NCBI GenBank assembly: GCA_003342895.1
Contig: PTFA01000304.1
Coordinates: 768,623-832,622 of the forward strand
Reading direction: 5' to 3'
DNA from: Casuarius casuarius
Taxonomy: Eukaryota > Chordata > Aves > Casuariiformes > Casuariidae
DNA length: 64,000 nucleotides
Shown here: positions 22,001 to 32,100 of the stretch, piece after piece
Numbering within the stretch: position 1 is the first letter of the stretch
Layout of the letters: each line of letters opens with the position of its first letter
The notes under the pieces: generated by a model
The model's input: the letters and a program-made list of their open reading frames with translations, nothing else
The model's database searches: none
What the model was told of the DNA's origin: nothing
Program-made: the position numbers and the translations under genes

Positions 22001-23930
22001 AGAATGGAGATCACCGATGTATCAGTGACTTGAATTCTGCACACATCTCTCTGTGCAATGCATAATACAAGGCCCTGATCCTAAGTAAGGCCTCTGGGAA
22101 CAGTGATAACACAAGTAGATAACATCAGCAACCTGGAAAGAAAATAAAAGGCATGCATTCTTAGCAGCAATGCACCCGACATGGATTTATAGGAACTTAA
22201 TACACAAATCATTTCAGAAATAGCATACTGCATTAGTCCTCCTTAGAGGAGATGACACATTATTGCATCTTGCTTTGCAGACCTGTAATAATACAGAAAG
22301 AAACCCTTTATCACAATTAATAGTAGTCACATAATTTGAATAACTGAGGTGTGACAAATCAGGGTTTTATATTATTGAAGACTGAGGCACACTGATCTAC
22401 AGCAGCACTGTAGCAGTTACTGAAGGGTATGATACAGTTTTTGGAGACAGTGTATTTCTGGAAATAGAATCCTGATATGCAGGGTTGAAAAACTAAAAGA
22501 TTTTGAGCAAAACACATAACTCATAAGTACTTTTTTCAAAGTCACAAAATGCTGGTGATAAATGTGTCAGAATCTTATTTTTCTGATCATACTTAGAAAT
22601 GGATTTCTAAGTGCAGGTTTAATAACTTCNCTTCAAGGTACAAAAGCTTAACTATGACAAAGAAGAAGGAAAACGAACATAACGCCTTTTTGATTACTTT
22701 GGCAGAAACGAAAAGCCTTGGTCTGATTTTGGATGTACTGGTAGAGACATATTTATCTGCTTTGATATCATTACTAGTAAAATGTGCTGTTCACCCTCAA
22801 TGAGGATTCTTTCATTAAGGACAGCATCAATACTACAGATCCTTAAACAGATCAAAGGATTTTTCTCTATAGGGTTTAGAAACATAAATAGAGACAGTGC
22901 TATAGAGCAGGTGGTACAAAGAAATCCACTTCTAAAGCGGTGCAGTATAAGACCAAGTTGTCCAGAGAAGATGCAGTATCTCCACTCTTGGACGTTTTTC
23001 AGAACTTGGCTGGACAAAGTCATGGATGACATGATATAGGTTGGCGACAGCCCTGTTTAGAGCAGGAGGTTGAACCAGATCTCTAGAGGTCCCTTCCAAC
23101 CAGCATGTCTATGATTCTTTGACTTAAAATTGAGCATGACGCACACATAACTGGCTGCGTGCAGGGCCAGGAAGCAACATTTAGCACTGGGCTATGTATG
23201 CTTCCCCGTCATCTTTCTCCTCTAAGGGGAAGGCAGGGGAATGGATGGAACCAGAAGACAGTACAGATCTTTTCCTCTGGCTGCCAGTTGAACCAGGCTT
23301 TGCAACTTCAGAGACAAAAAATCTTCATTTAAAATATTTACTCTAGATTGATGATACCACTGCTTTCTATGATACCATTTTAAACATACCTAGTTATTGC
23401 ACTGTTCATTCTCAGGGAAAATATTTCATTAAAAAAAAACAAAAACAAACTCACTTCCTATTTTCCTCACAGATTTTTAAATTTTCCCATATTGGGTCTG
23501 GAAATCTTTGTGGTTCCCTCCCCCACACCTTCCTAAAACAAATCCCTCTTCCTCCCTTGGCAATTCTTCCCTGAAAGCCTGTATTTCCCTCGGACCTCTG
23601 TATTTCCTGATCAGTAAAGTCTGTAGAGTCAGATGTGGCATAGCACAAAAAATAGTTAAGAGCTTCATTGTTCAAAGTTACTATATCCCTTGTGTGTACA
23701 ATAAACAAAGCTAGTTTTATATACACATATATGGTAACACTGTGACATTATTTCACAAAATGCTCGTCTTCCCCATGCAGCCTTGTCCTTTTACTGCAAA
23801 AGGAGACACCTCATTTTATACAATGAAATTTCACAAATTAGCAGAATAAAAAGGAGCATTTTAACTCAATGATGCATGTTTCATNCACCATAACAGAATA
23901 AATGTGAAAAAACAATACCTCATCCAGCTC
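12979..23930 (-). CDS. STX16: STX16, syntaxin-16 (trans-Golgi Qa-SNARE), first exon not visible
   Basis: Eight minus-strand coding exons match human syntaxin-16 closely: 23919-23930, 20421-20528, 19267-19407, 18556-18718, 17416-17507, 16015-16158, 15391-15470 and 12979-13083. Syntaxin-16 is a tail-anchored Qa-SNARE of the trans-Golgi network that works in endosome-to-TGN transport, with STX6, VTI1A and VAMP4 as known partners. In order the exons encode the linker, the N-terminal Habc bundle (roughly the 19-20.5-kb and 18.6-kb exons), the SNARE motif (16.1-kb and 15.4-kb exons) and the C-terminal membrane anchor (13.0-kb exon). The start codon exon (MATRRLTDAF in human) is not visible and probably lies in the gap at 26153-26961. 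The optional 17-residue segment known in human was not found. A one-base deletion breaks the frame at 15,420-15,422, and an N falls in a splice donor at 17,413. Identity is very secure. Confidence 0.96.
13084..15390 (-). other. STX16 last intron
   Basis: This is 2.3 kb of AT-rich sequence with single Ns at 14285 and 14959. No repeat, exon or RNA gene is recognised. Confidence 0.75.
15391..15470 (-). CDS. STX16: STX16 coding exon GTVLDR to LHK (SNARE motif, second half), with one-base deletion
   Basis: The acceptor is TTTAG ending at 15471 and the donor is GTAAGC at 15385-15390, both good. The exon encodes [17 protein letters not shown] in frame, but it is 80 nt long where 81 nt (27 codons) are expected. 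The base is missing in a T run on the plus strand at 15420-15422. Read straight on, the frame turns to LKRA and hits TAA. With one more base the rest of the motif would match human again. Because the flanking splice sites and all other exons are intact, an assembly error in a homopolymer is the likeliest cause. Confidence 0.93.
15471..17415 (-). other. STX16 introns around the SNARE-motif exon
   Basis: Two AT-rich introns (15471-16014 and 16159-17415) flank the exon at 16015-16158. Single Ns are at 15945, 16581 and 17413. Nothing further is identified. Confidence 0.75.
16015..16158 (-). CDS. STX16: STX16 coding exon GFTDDQ to IVEQ (SNARE motif, first half)
   Basis: This exon is 144 nt (48 codons, phase 0 to 0), with acceptor ACAG ending at 16159 and donor GTACAT at 16009-16014. 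It encodes [20 protein letters not shown], then [20 protein letters not shown] and LGAMIVEQ. The final Gln codon is the zero-layer glutamine that defines a Qa-SNARE, so the exon boundary falls exactly at the ionic layer. Nearly identical to human. Confidence 0.97.
17416..17507 (-). CDS. STX16: STX16 coding exon MKNREERS to LYDR
   Basis: This exon is 92 nt. Two bases complete an Arg codon begun in the previous exon, followed by 30 codons. It encodes [20 protein letters not shown] and then [10 protein letters not shown], the linker between Habc and the SNARE motif. The acceptor is ACAG ending at 17508. The donor reads GTNAGT at 17410-17415 with an ambiguous base at 17413; an A or G there would restore a strong donor. 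Confidence 0.96.
18378..18498 (-). repeat. MIR-like SINE relic
   Basis: The stretch reading TGTGCTTCAGTTTTCTC, preceded by a degenerate version of the usual 'type of data, position, statistic' central core, resembles a MIR/CORE-SINE in reverse orientation (consensus: CTGTGCCTCAGTTTCCCCAT). Confidence 0.45.
18556..18718 (-). CDS. STX16: STX16 coding exon LFHRC to YLKR (Habc, second part)
   Basis: This exon is 163 nt and ends in phase 1. The acceptor is CTCAG ending at 18719 and the donor is GTAAGC at 18550-18555. It encodes [20 protein letters not shown], then [20 protein letters not shown] and [14 protein letters not shown]. It corresponds to the Hb and Hc helices and is more diverged from human than the flanking exons, as expected for this part of the protein. 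Confidence 0.96.
19060..19165 (+). repeat. MIR-like SINE relic
   Basis: GAAGTTAAGTGACTTG, then a degenerate interval, then ACAGAACCCAGGAGCCTGGC matches the general order of MIR-type core and tail (consensus: AGGTTAAGTGACTTGCCCAA ... GAACCCAGG). Confidence 0.5.
19267..19407 (-). CDS. STX16: STX16 coding exon IQYDI to EITQ (Habc, first part)
   Basis: This exon is 141 nt (47 codons, phase 0 to 0), with acceptor TTTTAG ending at 19408 and donor GTGCAG at 19261-19266, an atypical donor. It encodes [20 protein letters not shown], then [20 protein letters not shown] and TTQEITQ, essentially identical to human from KMKEL onward. It contributes the first helix of the Habc bundle and the acidic loop. 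Confidence 0.97.
19941..19961. repeat. T21 homopolymer
   Basis: An uninterrupted T run in a STX16 intron. Confidence 0.95.
20421..20528 (-). CDS. STX16: STX16 coding exon LADDRM to GADE
   Basis: This exon is 108 nt (36 codons, phase 0 to 0), with acceptor GCAG ending at 20529 and donor GTAAGT at 20415-20420. It encodes [20 protein letters not shown] and then [16 protein letters not shown]. Only one or two positions differ from the human block (RPPPKWVDGVDE). It forms the linker before the Habc domain. Confidence 0.97.
21011..21025. repeat. Short (TA)n microsatellite
   Basis: Seven TA units in a row. Confidence 0.9.
21950..22090. repeat. Ancient interspersed repeat remnant
   Basis: CCCCACTGACTTCAGGAATAA and then AAGGCCCTGATCCTAAG resemble phrases that recur in old amniote repeats (the 'ACTTCAATGG' and 'GGCCCTGATCC' motifs). 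Family not assigned. Confidence 0.3.
22945..23122 (+). mobile_element. CR1 LINE, 3' end fragment
   Basis: The end reads GAGGTCCCTTCCAACC followed by TATGATTCTTTG, the hallmark 3' terminus of avian and reptilian CR1 (consensus ...GGTCCCTTCCAACC...TATGATTCTATG). Upstream, GAGCAGGAGGTTGAACCAGA and a degenerate AACTTGGCTGGACAAAG also follow the CR1 3' UTR. It is 5'-truncated, as usual. This is the strongest sign that the organism is a bird or close sauropsid relative. Confidence 0.9.
23919..23930 (-). CDS. STX16: STX16 12-nt microexon (Glu-Leu-Asp-Glu)
   Basis: The twelve bases encode ELDE. They are preceded by TTCAG (acceptor AG at 23931-23932) after a pyrimidine-rich tract and followed by GTATTG (donor at 23913-23918). 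In human syntaxin-16 the residues immediately before LADDRM are ELDE. From memory, human isoforms of 325, 321, 308 and 304 residues fit independent use of a 4-residue and a 17-residue block at this site. No acceptor exists further upstream that would make this exon longer without breaking the match. Phase 0 on both sides lets it be included or skipped freely. Confidence 0.75.
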
Positions 23931-26152
23931 CTGAAGTGATTTGTGGATCCCATCAGCCCCATCCAGTTAGAGACAGCAAAAGATAAAAGGGAAAAAGAGA
24001 AACATAGGACAGAGACAGGGTATGGTCAATTGAGAAAATACTAGAATTTTGTTTTTAAACATGACAGTTTACCAAGAACAAAACGAACTGGCTTTTAAAA
24101 CAAGACCGGCCAATAAGAAGTACAATATCATGATGTATTTAAGACAGCATTTTGTTTGATGCACAACCTTTTTTTAATATTTCAGTTGCTTGGTAAACAG
24201 AAAAAAACATAAGAGATCAAGTTAAGAGGTTTTTTTTTAAAGTAATTGCACAATAAAGTTTCTAGTTACTAAAATTTCAGGTGAAAAAGTGCAACGCAAT
24301 ATTAGAATATATTGAAGTGTAAGAGCAAGGGTAATTTGATTACAGTATTCAACATCTAATGCAGAGTTAGAAGCCTTTGATTATGATTGGAGGATCCATA
24401 TACAAACTTGGGTAAAATATTTTTGGTAAGCACCGCAGTTATCACAGGATAAAACAGAGGCAAGAAAAGACGAAAAGCAAAAGCAAACATACTATATGCT
24501 CACTTATGTATAAACTTCAATTATGTTTTAGTTTCAGGCAACATTAATTTTACATGCATCTCAAAAACACAAAAGGCTAGCATCCCCGATGTATTCACAA
24601 CTTCGCTTTTTATACCCTCTACAATACAAGGAGTGATATGTAAGGAATAGGAGGTTTCACTGAAAGATTAATGAAGCAAACATGTCAGATCTAAAATGAT
24701 GACAAAATACTTGTGGTTTAACAAAGCAGCAGGCTTCACTTAATGATCTCTTTTATTCTATACCAAGCTTTTGAAATAAAACTATACTGTTCAGAGTGCT
24801 ACTTCAATTACCTGCGTTTAAGGAATGGTTAACGATCAGCATGAGAACGCATATTCTAGGGCAGAATGCAATTTTTGACCTATAACTCTCATAATAAGGG
24901 AATTCTCCAGCAGAAGCCTAGAGAGTGAACTAAGACAAGCCAAAGTACTAAGGACTACAGTTTACAGCACTGCCCTGCTGGTATGCAGCAGCCTAGCTCT
25001 GGGGATACTACCCAAAAGAAAATAAATTAGCTGCAACTGTTACAGTAACAGGCACCTTAGAAACATGAGAGGTGCGCTGCTCCCACTATGCCATCTTCAC
25101 ACTTATCGCTAAAACAGTATGTTTGTAGTAAGCAGCAGCTATGGAACTGAAAACTGTCCACCAAGAGCAAAGCTCAGCNATTAACTAACTTCATACACAG
25201 CACAAGAGGGTAACAATTTCCAACCTCTGTCAGCTTTGGTTGCATTTGAACCAGCATCCTAGAAAATAGCTTCAATTAATGTTGAAAACTACTGTAAACA
25301 AACATTTTATGCAAGTACTAAGTGTTATTGCACTCCTTGTTGAAAGGAAGGGTAGTTTCACTGGTCAGTAGTCTGAAGTCTGCATTTTAACTACTACTAA
25401 TTTTCCAACTGATATTAAAAAAAATTATGAATACCAAGGATTTAAAAAATGATACTGTTCTTGGCAAAAAATATGTTAAGAAGAAAGTGGTACAATAAAA
25501 CATATATAATACACATTACTTGTTGTGACCTTTCCTGTTCTGCCAATGTAATTCAGTATATAGCTATTATACAGGCAGGTTTAATAAAATTAACAATTAA
25601 CAAAGATTGTTCCATAGCAACTCATCAGTTGAAATAAAATTTGCAGCACAAAGCACTGCTTTTCCTAACAAAAAAANTCATTAATGCAAAGTGATTGAGA
25701 AAGATGAGTGGGCTAGCAGACATTTACTGGAGGTTGTTGCAAATAAATGAGAAGTCTGAACAGAAAGTGGAAAAGGACTGGTAGCTCTGGACTGATGTGG
25801 TTTGCTTCAGTTACCAACTAGAAAAATCAGCTGAGCTTGGCTGCCATGGGGAATGTTTCATTACTGAAATGAAACCGTTAACACCCTTTGAATTGCGCCT
25901 TTGATAAAAGCCGCCTTGCACATATTTTCGGCAGAATGATTCTGAAAATGGTATCAAAGCAAGCTTCAATTCTTAAGTTTTCCATCACAGCTCAGAAATT
26001 ACACGAGCTCAAAATTTAGAAAAAGCCACATAAAGCCAACTGCCACTGAACAAACCACTTTTTGAAGTTTCTGTAATGAAGAACCGTATTAGAAGCTACT
26101 GGGTTTCCCTCTCACAGACGACTTTCAATACTACTGGTATGGGGGGGGGGGG
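23931..26152 (-). other. STX16 5' intron, up to the gap
   Basis: This is 2.2 kb of AT-rich sequence with single Ns at 25179 and 25677. I looked here for the optional 17-residue STX16 block (human VSSHITSSPLHSRSIAA) and for the start-codon exon and found neither. It ends in a G12 run at 26,141-26,152 that abuts the gap. Confidence 0.65.
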
Positions 26153-26961
26153 NNNNNNNNNNNNNNNNNNNNNNNNNNNNNNNNNNNNNNNNNNNNNNNN
26201 NNNNNNNNNNNNNNNNNNNNNNNNNNNNNNNNNNNNNNNNNNNNNNNNNNNNNNNNNNNNNNNNNNNNNNNNNNNNNNNNNNNNNNNNNNNNNNNNNNNN
26301 NNNNNNNNNNNNNNNNNNNNNNNNNNNNNNNNNNNNNNNNNNNNNNNNNNNNNNNNNNNNNNNNNNNNNNNNNNNNNNNNNNNNNNNNNNNNNNNNNNNN
26401 NNNNNNNNNNNNNNNNNNNNNNNNNNNNNNNNNNNNNNNNNNNNNNNNNNNNNNNNNNNNNNNNNNNNNNNNNNNNNNNNNNNNNNNNNNNNNNNNNNNN
26501 NNNNNNNNNNNNNNNNNNNNNNNNNNNNNNNNNNNNNNNNNNNNNNNNNNNNNNNNNNNNNNNNNNNNNNNNNNNNNNNNNNNNNNNNNNNNNNNNNNNN
26601 NNNNNNNNNNNNNNNNNNNNNNNNNNNNNNNNNNNNNNNNNNNNNNNNNNNNNNNNNNNNNNNNNNNNNNNNNNNNNNNNNNNNNNNNNNNNNNNNNNNN
26701 NNNNNNNNNNNNNNNNNNNNNNNNNNNNNNNNNNNNNNNNNNNNNNNNNNNNNNNNNNNNNNNNNNNNNNNNNNNNNNNNNNNNNNNNNNNNNNNNNNNN
26801 NNNNNNNNNNNNNNNNNNNNNNNNNNNNNNNNNNNNNNNNNNNNNNNNNNNNNNNNNNNNNNNNNNNNNNNNNNNNNNNNNNNNNNNNNNNNNNNNNNNN
26901 NNNNNNNNNNNNNNNNNNNNNNNNNNNNNNNNNNNNNNNNNNNNNNNNNNNNNNNNNNNNN
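26153..26961. other. Assembly gap (809 N)
   Basis: The gap begins right after G12 and ends in CpG-rich sequence. It probably contains the STX16 start-codon exon and transcription start. Confidence 0.99.
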
Positions 26962-27290
26962 CGGCGCCGGCCCGCGGCGGCTCCCTGCCTCGCCTGGCCT
27001 CCGCGGGGGACATCGGTGCCCTGCGGCGGCCGCCCTTAGTAAAAATCAAGCCTGGGCCTACAAGAAATGGCTGCCACCCCTCAGGGCGGCCACGACGGGG
27101 TCCCCGCCGAAGCCCCGCGTACCTTGGCGGGAGGCTTGGAAAAAGCCCCAGTGCAAAGGAGCCACGACGCTCCCATAACGTTTGCGCAGTTATTTAACTC
27201 CTTACGCCTGCGCTTTCTCACAGCCAGGAGGTTTTTGAGGGCCTGCTCGAAAGGCTCGGTTTTGCCCCCCGGTGAAGCGCTGCAGTATGT
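26962..27290 (-). promoter_or_regulatory. STX16: CpG island flank, STX16 promoter region
   Basis: CpG-dense sequence emerges from the gap and fades by about 27.3 kb. It lies just upstream of STX16 and is the expected promoter. At 27,065-27,075 the plus strand reads AAATGGCTGCC, a YY1-like site of the kind common in housekeeping CpG-island promoters. A plus-strand open frame of 103 codons starts at the ATG inside that site; I consider it a chance frame, since its sequence resembles no protein I know. Confidence 0.6.
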
Positions 27291-30200
27291 CCTCTCTGAT
27301 TTGACTGCACCTGTCTTCCCCTCCGTCTTCCCTCTCAGCCTTCCATCCTGCCAGGCTGCTGTGCTTTCAAGGAGCTGACTGCTTTCCAAGGATACTCGCA
27401 CAGCTTTTTCGTCAACTCTGACCATTCAAAAATCTTGAAATTCCATGAAAAAGCCATGGAAAATGACAAACGTTGACCGTTTGCAAGAGGCTTTTTAATA
27501 AAACCTGAAATGCTGACTGAAATGATTTTTTTCCAGTTTTATGTTGTTTAAAGCTGTTGTACTGGACTGTCTGGAAGCTGATGTGATAGGGAGCGGGCGG
27601 AGGCTGCTGCTGTCCACCGGCTACCCNGGAGTATGGTCCACACCTTGCGTCTTGCCTTCCAAGTGTCCAAAACGTCCTTTGTGCCAACAGCAGCAACCGC
27701 TGTGCCGGGGCAGCTGCTGTACCCTTGTCAGCAGGGGAATCACGAGCTTAAATTCTCAAAGAAAAAAGAAAATTCCTATTTACACATATGGTAGGAACAG
27801 TTACTGTAATCNCAACCACATTTTCTGGAAATGTTGCTCCATATTATCTAACCACTTGGGCAAACTTGCGTAGTGAGAAACAGAAAGAAGTATTCCTTTG
27901 CTGTTATAAGACATTGTAGGAGTTTTCTTGAACAGCCCTTCTGCCTCAGCGGGAAAGACTAGAAACTTGGAATTTAACAAGGAAATAAGCCCCAGTCTTA
28001 CAAGGACTAACGCACGCACTTCATTTTTCGTGGTCTGGTGAAATCTGTTTTCATTTTGGCTGCCTTACAGTGGCTTTAAAAATATATGTATAAACTTCGT
28101 TTCTTCATGCTAATTTTTAATCTACTGTAACAATTTTTTATTCTATGAGAACAGTTGTAGCTAATGATCTTCCAGCTTTCCCTTGGCACAGCGTATGCGG
28201 CTGTAAGTTGAGTGGAATTTCTCATGCAAGCAGCAGTCTCTGAGCGCTCTTTCGGTTCTGGATGCGTGCGCAGAGAAAATGGGTTGCGATCGCTCATTTG
28301 GTGGGACAGTGAACGTGAACCCAGGGAGAAGCCTTATCCCCTCCTGTGCCCAAAACTGGTACACACTGGCAGTTTGCATCCGACCATTCCTGGTCTTTAA
28401 CAGCTTCAAGGGCTTGCATGTTCGGCAGGCTTGGAATTTAAGCAAAGGGTATGAAAAGTATCTGGATCTCGTATACAGAGGAATAAAACTCTGTAAGGAA
28501 GAGGTCCAGACCTAACTCAGTGAATAACCACTTCAAAGTGGGTATTAGGAATAAGCAAAGGAACTAGGAAGAATGGAAAAAAAGGATTAATCAAAGAAAA
28601 CTACATCTTAGAAGTTAGGAAGTGTAGGCATAAAGGGAAATTTGCCAGAAGCAAAGCTGAACTAGACCTTGCAAAGGAAACTAAAACAAATAGTAAAATG
28701 TTCTTCAGGCACACATGCCAGGAGATGAAGAAGAGAAGAAGTAGGGGTGATGAGAGGGGGAGAGGAAGGACATAAATGAAAATATGGTATATAGTGGACA
28801 TCTACATAGAGGAAATGAATGCATGGAGATAGAAATTGTCTTGTCCAAGTGGAACAAAACAAAAAGATCAAAATGGGACAGGCCTGTGAAGTATGTGTTT
28901 GGCTGTGTAGGTTTAAATAACAGCATCAATGCAGGAACAACACAACACAATTTCAGAGCAGAAAAATTGTTCTGAAAATTAAAAAGAAAAGTGACTCAAG
29001 TAAGACTGATCCCACTACTGTACAAGACTCTTGGGTAAAGTTAGCAGGAAGGAATAGTAGAAGACATACTGGCAAATAAAAATGAGGCAAAATACAACGT
29101 GCATATTACCTGATAGTGCTAGACTAACCTGATGACTTTGTCAAGTAGCTAGTTTTCTAAACAGAGAAAAGCTGGTAGATCTAATCTATCTGGTAATGAA
29201 TAAGTGCAGACTGGAAATTAGAAGAAAATGTTCAGCCATCAAAGGAATGAGGTTCTGGTATATCTTTCCTACAGGCATAGCAAGGCCAAACAAATGCATT
29301 TTAAGATAGCATTCCATCGGTTCATAAAAGGAATCGTATTTTTGCCTCCTATGACAGCACATATCCCTAAATATCTTTCTAAGCATAAACTGCAAAAATG
29401 TTGAGCTCTGTTACTACTTGGTACTAGAGCTCACTACCATATGTTTTGCTGCTGTTTGGAGTGCTATGTCTCCCTTTGCCGCCTTATCTGCTTTTTAATG
29501 TCTGTTCCTTGCTGCTGTTCTTAATGAGCAATACGATAGCAATGTTGTACGCGCTCGCACATTCCTACACCCACTGTCTCCCACAGCCAGGCCTTGTCCA
29601 AAGTGGTGGGAACTTTCCAGTTACTACAGTGGCATTTGGCTCGGGTTTATGAAGAAAGACAAAAATACTCTGTATTTCAGTGGAACGTTCTATTTTGAGG
29701 CAAATAACTAAGCATTTTTTTTAAATGGGAAGATAATTAGAGCCACATTTCAAAAGCCAGCTTTTAAACTGTGCTCTTGGGTCCAGGTCCTACTGGAAGG
29801 CTCTCTGCCTCATTGCTGTTTAGCTGTCGAGGCTAAATCAAGGGCAAACAGGCCTCATGCTTCAGTGATCAGATGAAGGTCAATCCCCACGCCATTGCTA
29901 TCTTGGGTAATTGGGTAGATACAGGGAGGAGGCGAAATACTGCAATCTTTTGAAGCCTGAAAAATTGGCTTGTGCCAAAGGTATGATTCAGGGCTTAATG
30001 GACCATTAAGTGCATTTTGCCATGGCAAATCCTACCATCCTTTTGCAGCTGGGACACTTGGCTGCCAGAAGAGTTCTTCTGCAAGAACGTTAAAGAAGAA
30101 ATTGGCAGAAGGAACCGGATCGACTCTGTCATTGCTGGAGAGGCACCTTCTGCATGTGAATTGAGGAGCTTTTGGTGAAACAGACCCCGTTCTTGCACTT

Positions 30201-31399
30201 ATTCTGTAGTAGAGGATTTTCAGGCTTCAGGGCTGTCAGACTAGCAGTTTCTAGAGTGTTTTAATCACTGAAAGATTTGTTTGGCTAGTGAACGGGGCGT
30301 TTCCCGGGTCTCAGCAATGGATGTGATTTTGCCGCTCTCTCTGAAGGTGGTGCTACAAGGCAGTGAGATGAGACCAAGACTAACGCGCAATTTTTAAAGT
30401 TCAGTCCCTCGAAATCTTAATAGCTCTGGGTATTTCAACTTTCTTAGAAGAGTATTACACACAGTTGCCCATAATTTCTTTATTTTGCTGAGCTATGATC
30501 TAACTGCACCCACTGGAAATTATATAAACAGAGGATAGCTGCTATTTTCACCAGGTTCAAACTGTGTTCACATTAGGCACTGTTCCTGGAAATCTGCGAC
30601 TGAACAAACTGTCTTTTCATATTGATCTAACTTTACCGGAATTTTAACAGCAGATTGTAGAATCTAATGAATAAGGGAAGAACATCTGCAAAAGAATGAT
30701 AAGATGACCATGCAGAGACCCTGAGTAATGGACATATAAATTATAAAAAAGAAAGAAATTCATGTCTCTAAGTGGGCTCTGTCCTGTCTTGCTCTACACT
30801 CAAATACTCCCTTGGGTTCAGCGGCTCTTCTGCACCTACAAAAACAGTAAAATGGATCCTGAAAATGTATTACTCCTTCCCCTGCCACTGAACCGTGATC
30901 AAGCCCAGGTGCGATCAAGCCTTAAGGCTGGGCAGGCAGTGACGAATTCTGTGTCTGCTTGGAAGTGCATGAGGAATTTTTCAGCCAACATTTACCTGCA
31001 AAAATTGGTATTTACAGCCAGCACTGAGCTACTTCATACACATAAGTAGACAGGCAACCTTGTTCAAAGGCAGATGTGAGAATTACAGGCTATGAGCTCC
31101 TGTCCCAGTCTTGTGACAGTCTAATAATGCCAATGGTACTTGTACAATGGAACAACTTCATCATTTAATACTGTCCAAAATTCCTTCCCTCATTTGGGCA
31201 CTGTATTAAATCTTTTGTGTCATATCAAACCACGGTGTCAGGTCACCCTTATAGCAAGGATGACAAAAGATTGCTCAGTGTAGGCATTTACAGATTTGCT
31301 TATCCGAATCACCTCTCCAGTAGTCATGTGAAGATGCTCTGTGTTTAAATTGATGTATGAAATGTCAAAATTTGTCACTGGTCACTTTGTTATAAGATG

Positions 31400-31402
<3 letters not shown>
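27291..31402. other. Intergenic sequence upstream of STX16
   Basis: This is unique, moderately AT-rich sequence with no recognisable exon, repeat or RNA gene. The last two single-base Ns in the window are at 27627 and 27812; none occurs to their right. Confidence 0.6.

Positions 31403-31465
<63 letters not shown>
31403..31465. repeat. (AC)n microsatellite
   Basis: About 31 uninterrupted AC units, a probable polymorphic marker. Confidence 0.98.
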
Positions 31466-31467
<2 letters not shown>

Positions 31468-31789
31468 GATTTCATACATTCATATGTATATATACAAAGA
31501 TTTTCAAAGATGAGATGCCTACCATCCTGGAAGATAAGGTTTTGCTGAGAAAGCGGTTAAATGTTAATCCGCAGAAATAGCTGTGTGCACTTACGGTGTT
31601 TTTGTCTCCTGACTGTTTGTTATTGCCCAGCGTTTAAAGGATGTCACCCTACAATTTAGCTGGTACAATATGTATGGACTAAGAAAAGAGGGAAATTTAT
31701 TATCTGCATCATTGTGACAGAGCCCCAAAATACTCCAAGCAACACATACATGAAGATACTATAATCAGAATGAGTAGACAAGGGTCATA

Positions 31790-31890
31790 TTATTATTCTT
31801 ATTTTAGAGGCAAGGAACCAAGCCACAAAGAGATTGAGTGAGCACTTCGCATGCCTAATGTAAGAGCTGGCAACAGAGCACCGGATTCAT
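31790..31890 (+). repeat. MIR-like SINE relic, copy 1 of a cluster
   Basis: TTATTATTCTTATTTTAGAG, then a degenerate ACAAAGAGATTGAGTGAG and a tail resembling GAGCTGGCAACAGAGC follow the MIR core order (ATTATTATTATCCCCATTTTACAG ... AGTGACTTGCCC ... GTGGCAGAGC). Confidence 0.5.
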
Positions 31891-31892
31891 CA

Positions 31893-32000
31893 TTACCGCC
31901 ATTTTACAGATGGAAAAACTAAGTCACAGAACAATACTGACTTGCCCAAGGTCACACAGGGTATTTATAGTAAACCCAGGACTTGAACCTGGGGCTGCTG
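31893..32000 (+). repeat. MIR-like SINE, best-preserved copy
   Basis: CCATTTTACAGATGGAAAAA, then GACTTGCCCAAGGTCACACA, then GGACTTGAACCTGGGGCTG are close to MIR consensus. It directly follows copy 1 in the same orientation. Confidence 0.75.
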
Positions 32001-32029
32001 AGTGCTGGTCAGCGTTGTTCCCGAGGGAA

Positions 32030-32100
32030 TCACTGATGAGGAGACTAAGGTCAATGGTTTGCCCAAGAGCAGCAGAATTTCAGCAGAAAGAGAAGGAAGA
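32030..32100 (+). repeat. Possible third MIR-like core
   Basis: GATGAGGAGACTAAGGTCAA followed by TGGTTTGCCCAAGAGCAGCA resembles the MIR core (GATGAGGAAACTGAGGCACA ... TTGCCCAAGGTCACACAGC). The match is weak. Confidence 0.35.

Larger units (their letters stand above)
20529..23918 (-). other. STX16 intron between microexon and LADDRM exon
   Basis: This 3.4-kb intron contains a CR1 LINE 3' end (22,945-23,122), a short TA repeat at 21,011-21,025, a degenerate interspersed-repeat remnant around 21,950-22,090, and single Ns at 20596, 21178, 21841, 22630 and 23885. Confidence 0.75.

Noticed and set aside
22694..23032. 112-codon minus-strand frame
   Set aside because: It lies antisense to the CR1 3' end and inside a STX16 intron.
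25120..25160. Minus-strand SSIAAAY-like translation considered as the optional 17-residue STX16 exon
   Set aside because: Only SIAA agrees with the human block; upstream residues do not match and there is no donor at the right place.
26076..27197. Open frames of 317 and 373 codons across the second gap
   Set aside because: Most of their length is N; the visible ends do not match STX16 or any known protein.
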